Shown here: in pieces, positions 1 through 9,135 of the stretch | Position numbering within the stretch: position 1 is the first letter of the stretch | How the letters are laid out: each line of letters starts with the position of its first letter | Assembly: GCA_014695255.1 (NCBI GenBank) | Contig: JACJNX010000089.1 | Location: 62,001-126,000, forward strand | DNA: 64,000 bases | Origin: Cyanobacteria bacterium FACHB-63 | Lineage (GTDB): Bacteria; Cyanobacteriota; Cyanobacteriia; Leptolyngbyales; Leptolyngbyaceae | Reading direction: 5' to 3' | Translations under genes and position numbers: made by a program | The notes under the pieces: model-generated | Told to the model about the DNA's origin: nothing | Database searches by the model: none | The model's input: only the letters and a program-made list of their open reading frames with translations

Positions 1-1428
1 GATGTATTGGTTGTGGGTGGTGGTCCAGCCGGGCTTGCAACTGCACTGATGTTAGCAAAGCGGGGATGGACTCGGATTATTGTGCTAGAACAGCGTCGAT
101 CAGCGGCGGAGTATGAACCAGATAAGTCTTTTAACTATCTGATCGATGGGCGAGGACAAAAATTAACCGACCTGCTGGGACTCACTGATGCAGTGTCACA
201 GATCGGTGTCCCGAACACAGAGTTTCGGATCACCCGAATTCAACCGAATGGCAAACGGAAAACCTCAAAACTGCCGCTCCTCGATCCCAGGCGAAAAACA
301 GCTTACTGGTTACCTCGCAGAGCCTTGGTTCACCTACTCTATGAAACGATCGAGCAGCAATGGAAAGATCACATTACTGTCTGCTTCAATGCTCGATGTG
401 TCTCAATGGAGCGCGAACAAAATACCCAAAGGCTAGAGGTCTTCGTTCAGCAAGGTGATGAAATCGAGCGGTTACAGCCATTTTTCTTGATCGGCTGTGA
501 TGGCATTCAATCGATCGTGCGTCAGACGCTCAGACAGTGGGATACAGAACGGTTTGAGATTCAGCAATTTCCTTCTCCAAGTTCCCGGTTAAGGTACAAA
601 GTATTGAGCTTGCCGCCAAGGTTTCCGCTAGATGCCCACACTCAAGATCAGGCTGTAGCAACAATGGCTTATGCGATTCGCAGCAAGTGGCGGGAGCGAG
701 GACGATCTCTGTCTCTGGGTTTGCTGCCACTTAAAGATGATACAGCGCCGCGCACTGCCAACATTGTGACCTACCCTGATCATCAAATCTGGGACTTAAA
801 AACAGGTGAGCAGTTGCTTGATTTTTTAGCACAAGCCTTTCCGCAACTGCCAATTCGTCAAATTATTCCGATCGAGGAAGCCGATCGATTTGCCAAAAGC
901 CAGGGCGGGGCGTTTCCAGTTCCGCAATTCTGCTCTGGATTGACTTATCTTCTGAAGCAGCAAGACTCGATTAGTGCTGGGGTCTTGCTGCTAGGAGATG
1001 CAATTCATTGTTTCCCACCGGATATCGGACAGGGAGTAAACTCTGCCTTAGAGGATGTGTTTGTGTTGAATGAGGTGCTGTGCCAATGTCAAGATGACTT
1101 AGCGCAGGCGCTACCGCAGTATGAAACGATTCGCGCTAACGATGTCGGCGCAGTCGTCCGCCTTGCCCAAATTGCTGCTCCTTGGCAATACAATCAGAAC
1201 CGCCTGCGAGGACGATTGTGGCTGGTTCAGTTTCTACTCCGCTTAGGGATCAGTCGGCTGTTTCCAGCGATTAGTCCTCCCGCATTCTTCCTGTTGCAAA
1301 ATCACCAACTCTCTTATGAAGAAATCTGGAACCGAGAGCAACGAGGCAGCCTAAGGCTCAAAATATTGAGTCTGATGGTAATGGGTGGATTACTGGTTGG
1401 ATCTCTCGTCGCAGGACTGCGATCGTGA
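1..1428 (+). CDS. FAD-dependent monooxygenase, 5' end outside window
   Basis: The frame is open from the first base, so the true start lies upstream. The visible 475 codons begin within the Rossmann strand, DVLVVGGGPAGLATAL, which carries the GxGxxG-type dinucleotide motif. Near codon 330 is LLLGDAIHCFPPDIGQGVNS, the second FAD-binding GD motif of the PHBH/kynurenine 3-monooxygenase class. These enzymes hydroxylate aromatic or polyketide-like substrates with NAD(P)H and O2; the substrate cannot be read here. The C-terminus ends in a hydrophobic stretch (LSLMVMGGLLVGSLVAGL) that may anchor the protein to a membrane, as in kynurenine monooxygenases. The family call is secure; the reaction is not. 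Confidence 0.85.
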   Translation, partial: DVLVVGGGPAGLATALMLAKRGWTRIIVLEQRRSAAEYEPDKSFNYLIDGRGQKLTDLLGLTDAVSQIGVPNTEFRITRIQPNGKRKTSKLPLLDPRRKTAYWLPRRALVHLLYETIEQQWKDHITVCFNARCVSMEREQNTQRLEVFVQQGDEIERLQPFFLIGCDGIQSIVRQTLRQWDTERFEIQQFPSPSSRLRYKVLSLPPRFPLDAHTQDQAVATMAYAIRSKWRERGRSLSLGLLPLKDDTAPRTANIVTYPDHQIWDLKTGEQLLDFLAQAFPQLPIRQIIPIEEADRFAKSQGGAFPVPQFCSGLTYLLKQQDSISAGVLLLGDAIHCFPPDIGQGVNSALEDVFVLNEVLCQCQDDLAQALPQYETIRANDVGAVVRLAQIAAPWQYNQNRLRGRLWLVQFLLRLGISRLFPAISPPAFFLLQNHQLSYEEIWNREQRGSLRLKILSLMVMGGLLVGSLVAGLRS

Positions 1429-1508
1429 AAGATGCAGCAATGTTAACGCGATGTGCAACTAAATTTTCGGGCGTTGCATAGTGGGAATATGAATTGAGGG
1501 CGTTTTCC

Positions 1509-1651
1509 ATGCAATGTCCAGAATGCCAATCGACTCACATCCGTAAGAATGGAAAGAAAAAAGGTAAACAAAATCACATTTGCGTCGAGTGTGGACGACA
1601 GTTCATTGATTGCTATGACCCCCCGCCCGGCTACTCGGAGGCAGTCAAGCG
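1509..1651 (+). pseudogene. IS1-type transposase N-terminal zinc-ribbon fragment
   Basis: An ATG at 1509 opens 47 codons with CPEC and CVEC pairs and the text GRQFIDCYDPPPGYSEAVKR, typical of the InsA-like zinc-ribbon head of IS1-family transposases common in cyanobacteria. The frame then runs straight into the terminal repeat of an IS6-type relic (starting about 1651) and stops at 1671-1673. The rest of the IS1-type transposase (second helix-turn-helix and DDE domain) is not found on the far side of the IS6 relic. It is therefore a dead fragment. Confidence 0.75.
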
Positions 1652-1995
1652 GGTTGTGTCGCAAAAATGCTAATCTTGGAAAGCTCAATTTCCTCTCACT
1701 TCAACCTAAATGGCTTCCCAATCCCTGTTTACATGGCGGCACTTCTGACCCGAAATCCTTGTATCGAATGTGCGGTGGTCCTGTCGCTATGCTCTGAGCT
1801 ACCGGGATTTAGAGGAGATGATGGCGGAGCGAGGAGTGGAGGTGGATCATTCCACCTTGAATCGTTGGGTGTTGAAGTACGCCCCAGAATTGGACAAACG
1901 AATTCGATAGAGACGGAATTACGGCAAAGCAAAGACCCGAACAATGTGCTAATCGCAGGATCATTTGTCGCTTTAAGATCTTTGCGACACAACCC
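1651..1995 (+). mobile_element. IS6-family insertion sequence relic, copy 1 (internally deleted)
   Basis: Both ends match as inverted repeats: GGGTTGTGTCGCAAA at 1651-1665 and TTTGCGACACAACCC at 1981-1995. Between them, on the plus strand, lie frameshifted pieces of an IS6 transposase: the text LSYRDLEEMMAERGVEVDHS, then NRWVLKYAPELDKRIR and a stop near 1910. The DDE catalytic core is missing. An IS6 element is normally 700-900 bp, so this 345-bp copy has lost more than half. The flanks (AGTCAAGC and TCTAACTT) are not a direct repeat, so no target duplication survives. Confidence 0.8.
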
Positions 1996-2111
1996 TCTAA
2001 CTTTTTCAATTAAGAATCGGTCGTTTTGATCCTTCCTGGAGAGGCTTTCATCCAACGTCTAACCGACTCGATCGCAACTCTCTATACTGAAGATAGAGGT
2101 AGGCAAAGTAT

Positions 2112-3896
2112 ATGGATAACTTTTTTGAAGAGCTGGAATCCCTCGTCGATCAAGGTTTTGAAGGGCTGCTGGACATCGTCCGGGTGATCGAAGGGCGCGA
2201 ACCGAATGAGCCTGACGTTCGCGTGACCGAGCGGAGCGGTTCAATCAATGAGCCATCAACGGACTCTATCTCAGCAGTCTTTATCCCGCCGCCGAATACC
2301 GATAGTGTGCCGCCGCCCACGATTGCTGGAGTGGGTGGACTATCACTGGTGTTGCACGAGTTACGCGAACTGGTGGAACTTCCCCTTAAGCGCCCTGAAC
2401 TATTAGCAGCCCTGGGATTAGAACCGACGACAGGGGTATTGCTCACAGGTCCTCCTGGAACTGGCAAGACGCTCACAGCGCGAGCATTAGCTGCTGCTCT
2501 TGATATAAACTACATTGCCCTGGTGGGTCCGGAAGTGATGGGCAAATATTATGGGGAAGCAGAAGCTCGACTGCGAAGCATTTTTCAAAAAGCGACTCGC
2601 TCTGCCCCCTGCATTATTTTCATTGACGAAATCGATAGCCTTGCGCCCGATCGCGCCAAAGCAGAAGGGGAAGTCGAAAAACGAGTTGTCGCGCAACTGT
2701 TGAGCCTGATGGATGGATTCGCGAAAACGAAGGGCATTGTTGTCCTGGCAGCGACGAATCGTCCGGATCATCTAGATCCCGCACTGCGTCGTCCTGGACG
2801 CTTCGACCGCGAGATTACATTTCGGGTGCCTGATCGGGCAGGACGCTTGGAAATTCTCGCGATTCTAACCGCTCCTATGCCGTTGCATGAATCCGTAGAC
2901 CTCAATGAGATCGCAGATCTAGCAGGCGGCATGGTTGGCGCAGACCTCAAAGCTTTGACGCAAAAGGCTGCTTACCTTGCCCTGCGGCGACTATTACCAA
3001 CTTTAGAGGGTTCCTTGCCTGATCGCATGACCGTCACGCAAGCGGATTTTCTTCAGGCGATCAAAGAAATTAAACCTGCGGTGCTGCGATCGATTGAGAT
3101 TGAAGCACCTAAAGTGACTTGGGATGAGATCGGTGGACTTGACTCTATTAAGCAAACCCTACAAGAATCCGTCGAGGGGGCGCTACTTTATCCCGAACTG
3201 TATCACCGTACAAAAGCCAAAGCACCTCGCGGCATTCTGCTATGGGGTCCGCCTGGAACGGGAAAAACGTTGTTAGCGAAAGCCGTTGCCGCTCAAGCAC
3301 GGGCGAACTTCATTGCAGTGAATGGTCCAGAATTACTGAGCAAATGGGTTGGAGCCTCTGAACAAGCGGTGAGGGAATTGTTCACGAAGGCGCGGCAGGC
3401 AGCACCTTGTGTCGTATTTGTGGATGAGATTGATACGCTTGCGCCTGCACGCGGGAGATATCAAAGCGATTCAGGGGTCAGCGATCGCGTGGTGGGTCAA
3501 CTCCTCACCGAACTTGACGGCTTGCATGACTGCCTTAACGTGCTTCTCATTGGGGCGACCAATCGCCCAGAAACATTAGATCCTGCTTTATTGAGAGCCG
3601 GACGACTGGATTTGCAACTCAAAGTCGATCTACCCGATCTAGTGAGCCGTCTTGCGATCTTGCAGGTTCATAATCACGAGCGTCCATTGGCGGATGTGGA
3701 TTTAGAACCGTTTGCGGTGCAGACCGAGGGATGGAACGGTGCAGATCTAGCACTGCTCAGCAATCAAGCAGCGCTGGAGGCGGTTCGTCGCTACCGTACT
3801 CAAGGCTTGAGTGATCCCAGTGCCTTGCAGATTACGATGGAAGACTTTGCGATCGCCTACCAGCGACTATTGCTACAACGCGAAATGACTCGTTGA
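2112..3896 (+). CDS. Double AAA+ domain ATPase, Cdc48/VAT-like, lacking the N domain
   Basis: This 594-residue protein has two AAA+ modules. Module 1 has Walker A GPPGTGKT at residues 113-120, Walker [11 protein letters not shown] with D172/E173, and an arginine-finger stretch (LRRPGRFDR). Module 2 has GPPGTGKT at 379-386, [10 protein letters not shown] with D438/E439, and LLRAGRLDL. Cdc48/p97 enzymes unfold or extract proteins using ATP. The roughly 75-residue acidic N-terminus is not the usual Cdc48 N domain, so adaptor use probably differs. All catalytic residues are intact. The ATG at 2112 follows a GAGGTAGG stretch about 10 nt upstream. The gene stands alone between two oppositely oriented IS6 relics. 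Confidence 0.9.
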   Translation: MDNFFEELESLVDQGFEGLLDIVRVIEGREPNEPDVRVTERSGSINEPSTDSISAVFIPPPNTDSVPPPTIAGVGGLSLVLHELRELVELPLKRPELLAALGLEPTTGVLLTGPPGTGKTLTARALAAALDINYIALVGPEVMGKYYGEAEARLRSIFQKATRSAPCIIFIDEIDSLAPDRAKAEGEVEKRVVAQLLSLMDGFAKTKGIVVLAATNRPDHLDPALRRPGRFDREITFRVPDRAGRLEILAILTAPMPLHESVDLNEIADLAGGMVGADLKALTQKAAYLALRRLLPTLEGSLPDRMTVTQADFLQAIKEIKPAVLRSIEIEAPKVTWDEIGGLDSIKQTLQESVEGALLYPELYHRTKAKAPRGILLWGPPGTGKTLLAKAVAAQARANFIAVNGPELLSKWVGASEQAVRELFTKARQAAPCVVFVDEIDTLAPARGRYQSDSGVSDRVVGQLLTELDGLHDCLNVLLIGATNRPETLDPALLRAGRLDLQLKVDLPDLVSRLAILQVHNHERPLADVDLEPFAVQTEGWNGADLALLSNQAALEAVRRYRTQGLSDPSALQITMEDFAIAYQRLLLQREMTR

Positions 3897-3995
3897 AGCC
3901 CTCCAGACAGAACTACCTCACAGAATTTGTTGTAGGAGAAAATCTCTTGGCGGAAACGTTTTCCCTCTCGAATTCTCAAACTCCACGGCAATTTT

Positions 3996-4408
3996 GGTTG
4001 TGTCGCAAAGATTATGAAGTGACAAACGAACGGGTCTCATTCGTATCGGCTTAAGCAATCACTCTAAAGAGTTCATTGATAAATTCTGCTTCAGATACAC
4101 TCTCCCTACGAATGATTCCTTTCAAACGATAGCTTCGCTTCACGGAACGTGTGCGAATGCGTTTGTCTAATTCTGGCGCAAATTTCAGCACCCAGCGATT
4201 GATTGTCGAATGATCCACCTCGACCCCGCGCTCTTGCATCATCTCCTCTAAATCTCGATAACTCAAAGAGTAACGACAATACCAGCGCACATTCAGCCAG
4301 ATGATTTCGGGGAGAAAATGCCGCCCTTTGAACAGAGAGTCAGTCGCCCTTGAGAGCAAGACTAGAGAAAATTGAGTTTCCCTACCCTACCTTTTTTGCG
4401 ACACAACT
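3996..4408 (-). mobile_element. IS6-family insertion sequence relic, copy 2 (internally deleted, minus strand)
   Basis: Terminal repeats GGTTGTGTCGCAAA (from 3996) and TTTGCGACACAAC (to about 4407) enclose a minus-strand frame at 4051-4359. Its first two thirds read like an IS6 transposase head (RHFLPEIIWLNVRWYCRYSL, DLEEMMQERGVEVDHSTINR). It then jumps to a short tail, EAEFINELFRVIA, that resembles the extreme C-terminus of this family. The catalytic DDE region is deleted between them. No 8-bp target duplication is visible. The orientation is opposite to copies 1 and 3. Confidence 0.8.
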
Positions 4409-4747
4409 AGTCCATCTTCAACATACAAGGAACCGCTACATTAGCATAGGAATTCTCAGGACTAGAACAGTTTATTCAGCACGGTTTTACTAAATCGGCT
4501 CTAGTGATTCGTAGCTATTGCTGCACTCTATTAAGTTTTCCAACTGTTTAAATCCAATTATCGAAGGCACTACGGACATTGCAAATTTTTTGAATCTATC
4601 TATAGGGGTACTCTTTCCCCTCCTATAGATAGAAATATTGTCGTGCGATCGCCACTATCGTAAGAACAAACAAATCGATCACGTTTTTTGCTAGAAACAT
4701 CGAAACTTGGTCGAGGACTTGTATTACTCCTACAGCATTAACTACTC
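4409..4747. other. 339-bp intergenic region upstream of the ferritin-like genes
   Basis: No coding frame is convincing here. The stretch is AT-rich, holds one perfect 12-bp inverted repeat (listed separately), and must contain the promoter of the first ferritin-like gene. I could not pick a reliable -35/-10 pair. Confidence 0.5.
4595..4633. repeat. Perfect 12-bp inverted repeat upstream of ferritin-like gene
   Basis: TCTATCTATAGG (4595-4606) and CCTATAGATAGA (4622-4633) are exact reverse complements with a 15-nt loop containing GGTA and CCCC. No T-run follows on either strand, so an intrinsic terminator is unlikely. It lies 114 bp before the ATG at 4748 and could be an operator or an mRNA leader hairpin; the function is inferred only from position. 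Confidence 0.5.
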
Positions 4748-5482
4748 ATGAACGTTCTAAAGACACTTGATTTCGATCGAGCGGTTTTGTCGCGTCGTCG
4801 TGCCCTGAAATGGGGACTCTTCGGTGCTGGAACTGCATTACTCGCAAGCACTCCCAAGCTGGTCATGGCTCAAACACGAGCGAAACCGCTCACCTTCAAT
4901 GCCGATGATATTGGGATTCTGAATTTTGCGCTGTTGCTCGAAGAACTCGAAGCTGCGTTCTATGCCGCAGCCCTGAAAAGCGGTAAGATTACCAATCCGA
5001 AAGAACGAGACTATCTCACTGCGATCGGAAGCCATGAAGCCGCGCACGTTGCATTTCTGCGTCAAGTTCTCGGAAGGAATGCGCTGTTTCAAACCCGCGA
5101 TCTCAGCTTAAATTCTTCAGGTCTGAATGCACTGTTAGCAAGCCGCGACAAGATTCTGAGTACAGCCGTCACTTTAGAAGATTTGGGCGTTCATGCCTAT
5201 AACGGCGCAGGTCCGAGTTTGACCAATCCAACCTACATCTTGGCAGCAGGATCGATCGTTTCGGTTGAAAGTCGCCATTCCGCGGCAGTGCGAGAACTAG
5301 TCGGACGACCTTCAACCGAACCGGATCGCGATCGACTCGTTCAAGATACAAACCTAGTGGCAAGCCTCAATCCATTTAAGGGACGTGCCTACGACGAGCT
5401 ATACACACCAAAACAAGTAGTTGCTGCGGTTAGCTCCTTCAAAATTTTGAACAATCCCATTAATGGAACATTGGTCGCCTAG
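4748..5482 (+). CDS. Ferritin-like domain protein with Tat-type leader
   Basis: This 244-residue protein starts with a twin-arginine-like leader (SRRRALKWGLFGAGTALLAS, then a likely AQT cleavage region near residue 40), which suggests folded export. The rest is a four-helix ferritin-like bundle with a full carboxylate/histidine set: LEELEAAFY (helix 1), HEAAH (helix 2), LEDLGVHAY (helix 3) and VESRH (helix 4). This EX/EXXH pattern is the diiron or dimanganese site of the ferritin-like superfamily. Members of this exported type (desiccation/Rds1-like) have no firmly known reaction. It is followed 19 bp later by a Sec-exported paralogue and then by an ECF sigma/anti-sigma pair. Confidence 0.8.
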   Translation: MNVLKTLDFDRAVLSRRRALKWGLFGAGTALLASTPKLVMAQTRAKPLTFNADDIGILNFALLLEELEAAFYAAALKSGKITNPKERDYLTAIGSHEAAHVAFLRQVLGRNALFQTRDLSLNSSGLNALLASRDKILSTAVTLEDLGVHAYNGAGPSLTNPTYILAAGSIVSVESRHSAAVRELVGRPSTEPDRDRLVQDTNLVASLNPFKGRAYDELYTPKQVVAAVSSFKILNNPINGTLVA

Positions 5483-5501
5483 CTCAAGGAATTTCTCAAC
5501 T

Positions 5502-6323
5502 ATGAAATCTTTTCTGAATCTGATCATGCACCCGGTTCGCTTTCTTATGAACCGCTCCAGAGCTGTGATTGCAGTCGCGCTGCTGCTGACCTTTTCCTTC
5601 TTCTGGATTGCTCCCGCTTATGCTCAAACTGCAACCCTTACGCCGCGTCAAGTCGTAGAATATGCGCTGACGTTGGAAAAATTAGAAGCTGACTTTTACC
5701 GTCGTGCCGTTGCAGAAACTCAAAATGGACGGTTATCGAGTGTTCCTGAAATTGCAAAAGCAGCACTGGTTTCCTACGGACAAGACGAAGCACAGCACGT
5801 TATCAATCTATCTGCTGTTCTGAGCTCGATCGGCGGTAATCCCGATGCCATTCAATTACCTGCCAATCCAAACTACAGTGCGATTCTCGGTCGCGATCCG
5901 TTTGCGAATCCTACTGATTTACTACTTGCGGGGCAATATGTGGAAGATTTGGGAGTCGCTGCTTACAAAGGTCAAGTGCAAAACTTACTCGCAGCAGGTG
6001 AAGCAGGTAAAGCCGTGTTAGCGGGGGCGTTAGAAATTCACTCCGTCGAAGCGCGACACGCCGCAGGCATTCGATATCTGCGCCAAACTCTCCTCGGTAC
6101 GAATGTGCAACCGTGGATCAATAATCCGAAAAGCGTGATTTACAACGAAGACCGAAGCGGTTCTCTAATTCCGTTCAATTCTGCAGCATTTGATGGCTAT
6201 GCCACTGAAACGGAAGTGTTGGCGTTAGTCAAGCCAATTCTGATGAATCAGCAGTCGAACGCAGCACCCAATTCAACCAGTGGAGCCGAGCCTGCTCAGA
6301 CTAGCGTTCAAGGACTGTGGTAG
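5502..6323 (+). CDS. Ferritin-like domain protein with Sec signal peptide
   Basis: I take the ATG at 5502 as the start because AAGGA lies at 5486-5490; an earlier ATG at 5463 would overlap the preceding gene and precede the signal peptide. The 273-residue product has a long hydrophobic leader (AVIAVALLLTFSFFWIAPAY, cleavage likely after AYA). It carries the same metal-ligand pattern as its neighbour: LEKLEADFY, DEAQH, YVEDLGVAAY and VEARH. The two are diverged paralogues, one with a Tat-like and one with a Sec-like leader, and probably form one transcript. A role in oxidative or desiccation stress outside the cytoplasm is inference. Confidence 0.8.
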   Translation: MKSFLNLIMHPVRFLMNRSRAVIAVALLLTFSFFWIAPAYAQTATLTPRQVVEYALTLEKLEADFYRRAVAETQNGRLSSVPEIAKAALVSYGQDEAQHVINLSAVLSSIGGNPDAIQLPANPNYSAILGRDPFANPTDLLLAGQYVEDLGVAAYKGQVQNLLAAGEAGKAVLAGALEIHSVEARHAAGIRYLRQTLLGTNVQPWINNPKSVIYNEDRSGSLIPFNSAAFDGYATETEVLALVKPILMNQQSNAAPNSTSGAEPAQTSVQGLW

Positions 6324-6415
6324 AAACACGATCGCGCGACTGTGCCTAAATATATATGGTTAAATGTCGGTATCTGCTGAACGATAAAAGCGGTACTGAC
6401 GTTTAATCATGGCGA

Positions 6416-6982
6416 ATGACGATCGAGCCACCTTCTGACGATTACTCTCTGATAAAACGTATCGCCCAGCAGGATCAAGCTGCAATGGCACAATTGTACG
6501 ATCGTTATGTCTCGACGCTCTATGCGGTCGCATTTAAAACGCTCAGTTCCGCCCAGGAAAGTGAAGAAGTGGTGTTAGATGTGTTTGCTCAAGTCTGGCG
6601 AACGGCAAGCCGCTTTGATGCAGCTAAAACTGGGGTTGATACTTGGCTGTTTATCATCACGCGCAGTCATACGCTCGCTCGATTGCGAGCCATGCAGCAG
6701 ACTGAAAAAACAGCGACCGCGGCGACAGAGTTTCCTGCTAATTCGAGCGACAGTGATCCGATCAAAGATGCGTTAATCTCAGAACGACGCGATCAAATTC
6801 AAATCGCACTCGCTCAACTTTCACCCGAACAACGTCAAGTGATCGAACTTGCTCATTACGGAGGACTCTCTCACTCTGAAATTGCTCATCAACTAGGTCT
6901 TCCACTGGGAACGGTTAAAACGCGAATTCGACTTGCCTTAAATCGGCTACGAATGACGCTCGATACTTGGAAGCCAGATTAA
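6416..6982 (+). CDS. ECF-family RNA polymerase sigma factor (SigK-like)
   Basis: This 188-residue protein has sigma region 2 at about residues 20-90 (LYDRYVSTLYAVAFKTL, VFAQVWRTASRFD) and region 4 at about 125-180 (LSPEQRQVIELAHYGGLSHS, GLPLGTVKTRIRLALNRLR). Regions 1 and 3 are absent, as in extracytoplasmic-function sigma factors. The gene is 92 bp behind the second ferritin-like gene and directly before a membrane anti-sigma gene. That arrangement resembles SigK/RskA pairs, where regulated proteolysis of the anti-sigma factor frees the sigma factor. Its target promoters probably include the ferritin-like genes, but no binding motif could be confirmed. Confidence 0.88.
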   Translation: MTIEPPSDDYSLIKRIAQQDQAAMAQLYDRYVSTLYAVAFKTLSSAQESEEVVLDVFAQVWRTASRFDAAKTGVDTWLFIITRSHTLARLRAMQQTEKTATAATEFPANSSDSDPIKDALISERRDQIQIALAQLSPEQRQVIELAHYGGLSHSEIAHQLGLPLGTVKTRIRLALNRLRMTLDTWKPD

Positions 6983-7008
6983 GATGGAACTTTAACGAAC
7001 TCAGATGG

Positions 7009-7821
7009 ATGAACACTGAAAACCGCTGCTTCTGTGAACTCGCTCCGCTCTATGCGCTTGATCTTCTGACCGAAGAAGAACGGGCTTGGGTCGAGCAACA
7101 AGCGGCGGCATCTCCAGATTTAAAAGCTGAGTTGGAGGAAATTCAGACAACGGTTGGCGCACTTTCCTACAGCGCTCCGGTTGTTCCTGTGCCTTCAACT
7201 TTAAAGGATCGATTGTTTGAGCGACTCAATCAGCCGATACCTGACGCAGAACTTTCGCTGCCTAATGTAAGGCAACCCGTGAGTGAAGATCGTCGATTCG
7301 CGCAAAATGCAGCTCCGCAAGAACCGCGTCCTCGTCGCTGGCGATCGTTGTGGCAGCAAAACAGTGCAATTGCAGCATCTGTACTGCTCGGAGTCACAGT
7401 CCTGGGAAGTGTGATTCTCGGCATTGAGAATTATCGTCTGCGACAAACGGTTCAAGCCAATCAAAGCATTATCGCGACGTTACAGCAACCTAACACGAAT
7501 ATCTATGCGCTGCGAGGGACTGAGAAAGCTGCAAATGCTTCGGGTAAGATTGCCATTGATCCGGGTCGAAATTCGTTTGTGGTGTTGGTGCAGAATTTAC
7601 CGAATTTGCCCGCAAATCAAGCTTATCGACTCTGGGCGATCTCTCCGGGTCGCACTCAGCCGAATTACTGTGGGCAGTTTACAAGTCGTGAAGCTGCGAT
7701 CGGGCATCAATCTACGTTGCCTTCTGGATGTGCGTCTCCTGCAATACAGCTTTTAATCACGGCAGAGTCAACGGTTGCTCCCCTAGTTCCAGCCGGACCG
7801 CTAATGATGAGAAGCCTTTGA
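7009..7821 (+). CDS. RskA-type membrane anti-sigma factor
   Basis: The start at ATG 7009 (MNTENRCFCELAPLYALDLL) gives 270 residues and leaves 26 bp after the sigma gene; a TTG further upstream would overlap the sigma gene. The N-terminal 70 residues form the anti-sigma helical domain (LAPLYALDLLTEEERAWVEQ), without the HxxxCxxC zinc motif of ZAS proteins. One transmembrane segment lies at about residues 122-143 (SAIAASVLLGVTVLGSVILG). The outer C-terminal half has the RskA signature YRLWAISPG with YCGQF. It should hold the preceding sigma factor at the membrane. Confidence 0.88.
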   Translation: MNTENRCFCELAPLYALDLLTEEERAWVEQQAAASPDLKAELEEIQTTVGALSYSAPVVPVPSTLKDRLFERLNQPIPDAELSLPNVRQPVSEDRRFAQNAAPQEPRPRRWRSLWQQNSAIAASVLLGVTVLGSVILGIENYRLRQTVQANQSIIATLQQPNTNIYALRGTEKAANASGKIAIDPGRNSFVVLVQNLPNLPANQAYRLWAISPGRTQPNYCGQFTSREAAIGHQSTLPSGCASPAIQLLITAESTVAPLVPAGPLMMRSL

Positions 7822-7970
7822 TAGCAACAAGTTGAGAGTGCACCGCCTAGCTGATGCTTTGTCGAACAAAATCTGATTGTGATTAAGGATTCTTTCTCTT
7901 CATGATTGCTCGCCCTAGATTCACGCTTATCCTGTGTTGAGTGTGAACAATTTTCGCTGGCGCTCGGGCG

Positions 7971-8343
7971 GGTTGTGTCGCAAAAATGATAGGGTAGGAC
8001 AGCCCAATTTTCTCTAGCCTTGCTCTAAATAGCGACTGACTCCTTGTTCAAATGGCGACACTTTTTGCCCGAAATCATCCTGCTAAACGTGCGCTGGTAT
8101 TGTCGTTATTCCCTCAGCTACCGAGACTTAGAGGAAATGATGGCAGAACGAGGAGTCGCCGTGGATCATTCCACAATCAATCGCTGGGTACTGAAATTCG
8201 CGCCAGAAATAGACAAACGCATCCGTCCGTTTCTGAATCCTACAAATGATTCATGGCGCGTAGACGAAACTTACATCGAAGGGTTGTATTGCAAAGATTT
8301 TAAGGTGCGCTTCGCGTTGAGCAACTCTGGCAGACACAACAGT
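7971..8343 (+). mobile_element. IS6-family insertion sequence relic, copy 3 (3' truncated)
   Basis: The left terminal repeat GGTTGTGTCGCAAA starts at 7971. From about 8038 a transposase frame reads LFKWRHFLPEIILLNVRWYC, then DLEEMMAERGVAVDHSTINR and SWRVDETYI, which contains the first catalytic Asp. Similarity is lost after about 8278, the frame ends at 8367, and no right-hand terminal repeat is seen before the next gene. It is the longest of the three copies and shares the orientation of copy 1. Confidence 0.78.
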
Positions 8344-8485
8344 TCATTTGACAAGTCTCCGTTCTAGATGCTCTCAAAACTAACAAAGTGAATGCTCTTT
8401 AAATCCACCGTGCGATAGAGCCTACCCTTCAGCTTTAGTGCTACACTCGCAGTCGTGATTTCTAAGCACTGCCAAAAGGTTAATC

Positions 8486-9058
8486 ATGTTTATCGACTAC
8501 ATCACGCTCATGCTGATTAACATGGTAGCTGGACTGTTTTTGTTGGCTCATTATGTCTTTCGGGGACTGGATAGCCCGAATCAAAAGCAGTGGGTTCCTG
8601 GCTTCGGCATGACGGGTGGTGTCGCCCTGGCTACTGGGCTGCACATGGTTTGGACGTGGGCTGTTCCAGGGAGCTTTAACATTGCATTTGGGGAAACAAC
8701 TGTTCTATTTGGCATCCTCTTTATTACCACAGCTTTCGCATTAGCAAAGGGGTGGGAGCTTTTGACGATTGCAATCTACGCTTTTTTTGCGGGTATTACT
8801 GCAATCGTGATTGGCATCAGGATCATCAATCTCGGTCTGACTCAGCAACCATTACTTTCAGGGGTCGGCTTTGTGCTAACGGGGTTGGGAGGCGTTTTTG
8901 CAGCACCAACACTCTATCTCAAAACAAATCGAGCCTGGCGATCGCTAGGTGCAGCAGTTCTAGTCGTGGCAGCATTGATCTGGGCGTTTACGGGATATCT
9001 GGCTTACTGGAATCATCTAGAGACTTTCCAAAAGTGGGTTCCTCTGCCGATGCGGTAA
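8486..9058 (+). CDS. DUF981 family integral membrane protein
   Basis: This 190-residue, strongly hydrophobic protein has about six predicted transmembrane segments. The N-terminal text MFIDYITLMLINMVAGLFLL and the middle PGFGMTGGVALATGLHMVWT match what I recall of the DUF981 family of small membrane proteins in cyanobacteria and actinobacteria. No catalytic residues stand out and no function is known to me. The ATG at 8486 follows AAAAGGTTAATC, which gives a usable ribosome site. It is a single gene between the IS6 copy 3 relic and the IS982/IS630 relic. Confidence 0.75.
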   Translation: MFIDYITLMLINMVAGLFLLAHYVFRGLDSPNQKQWVPGFGMTGGVALATGLHMVWTWAVPGSFNIAFGETTVLFGILFITTAFALAKGWELLTIAIYAFFAGITAIVIGIRIINLGLTQQPLLSGVGFVLTGLGGVFAAPTLYLKTNRAWRSLGAAVLVVAALIWAFTGYLAYWNHLETFQKWVPLPMR

Positions 9059-9135
9059 GTACTGAGTTCTGGATAAGAAAGGGCGGGGGAAGTACGACGC
9101 TGAGAATTACGAAATCAATCAGCATCCCCCGTCCT

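Noticed and set aside
7..9. TTG as start of the first gene
   Set aside because: The frame is open to base 1 and the Rossmann strand needs the upstream residues, so the gene is cut by the window edge.
1643..4416. Target-site duplications around the IS6 relics
   Set aside because: The flanking octamers do not match at any copy or across the outer ends of copies 1 and 2.
4639..6386. Shared ECF-type promoter motif upstream of the ferritin-like and sigma genes
   Set aside because: TGTCG is present in both places, but the spacing to the following CGTA/CGATA differs and the match is too short.
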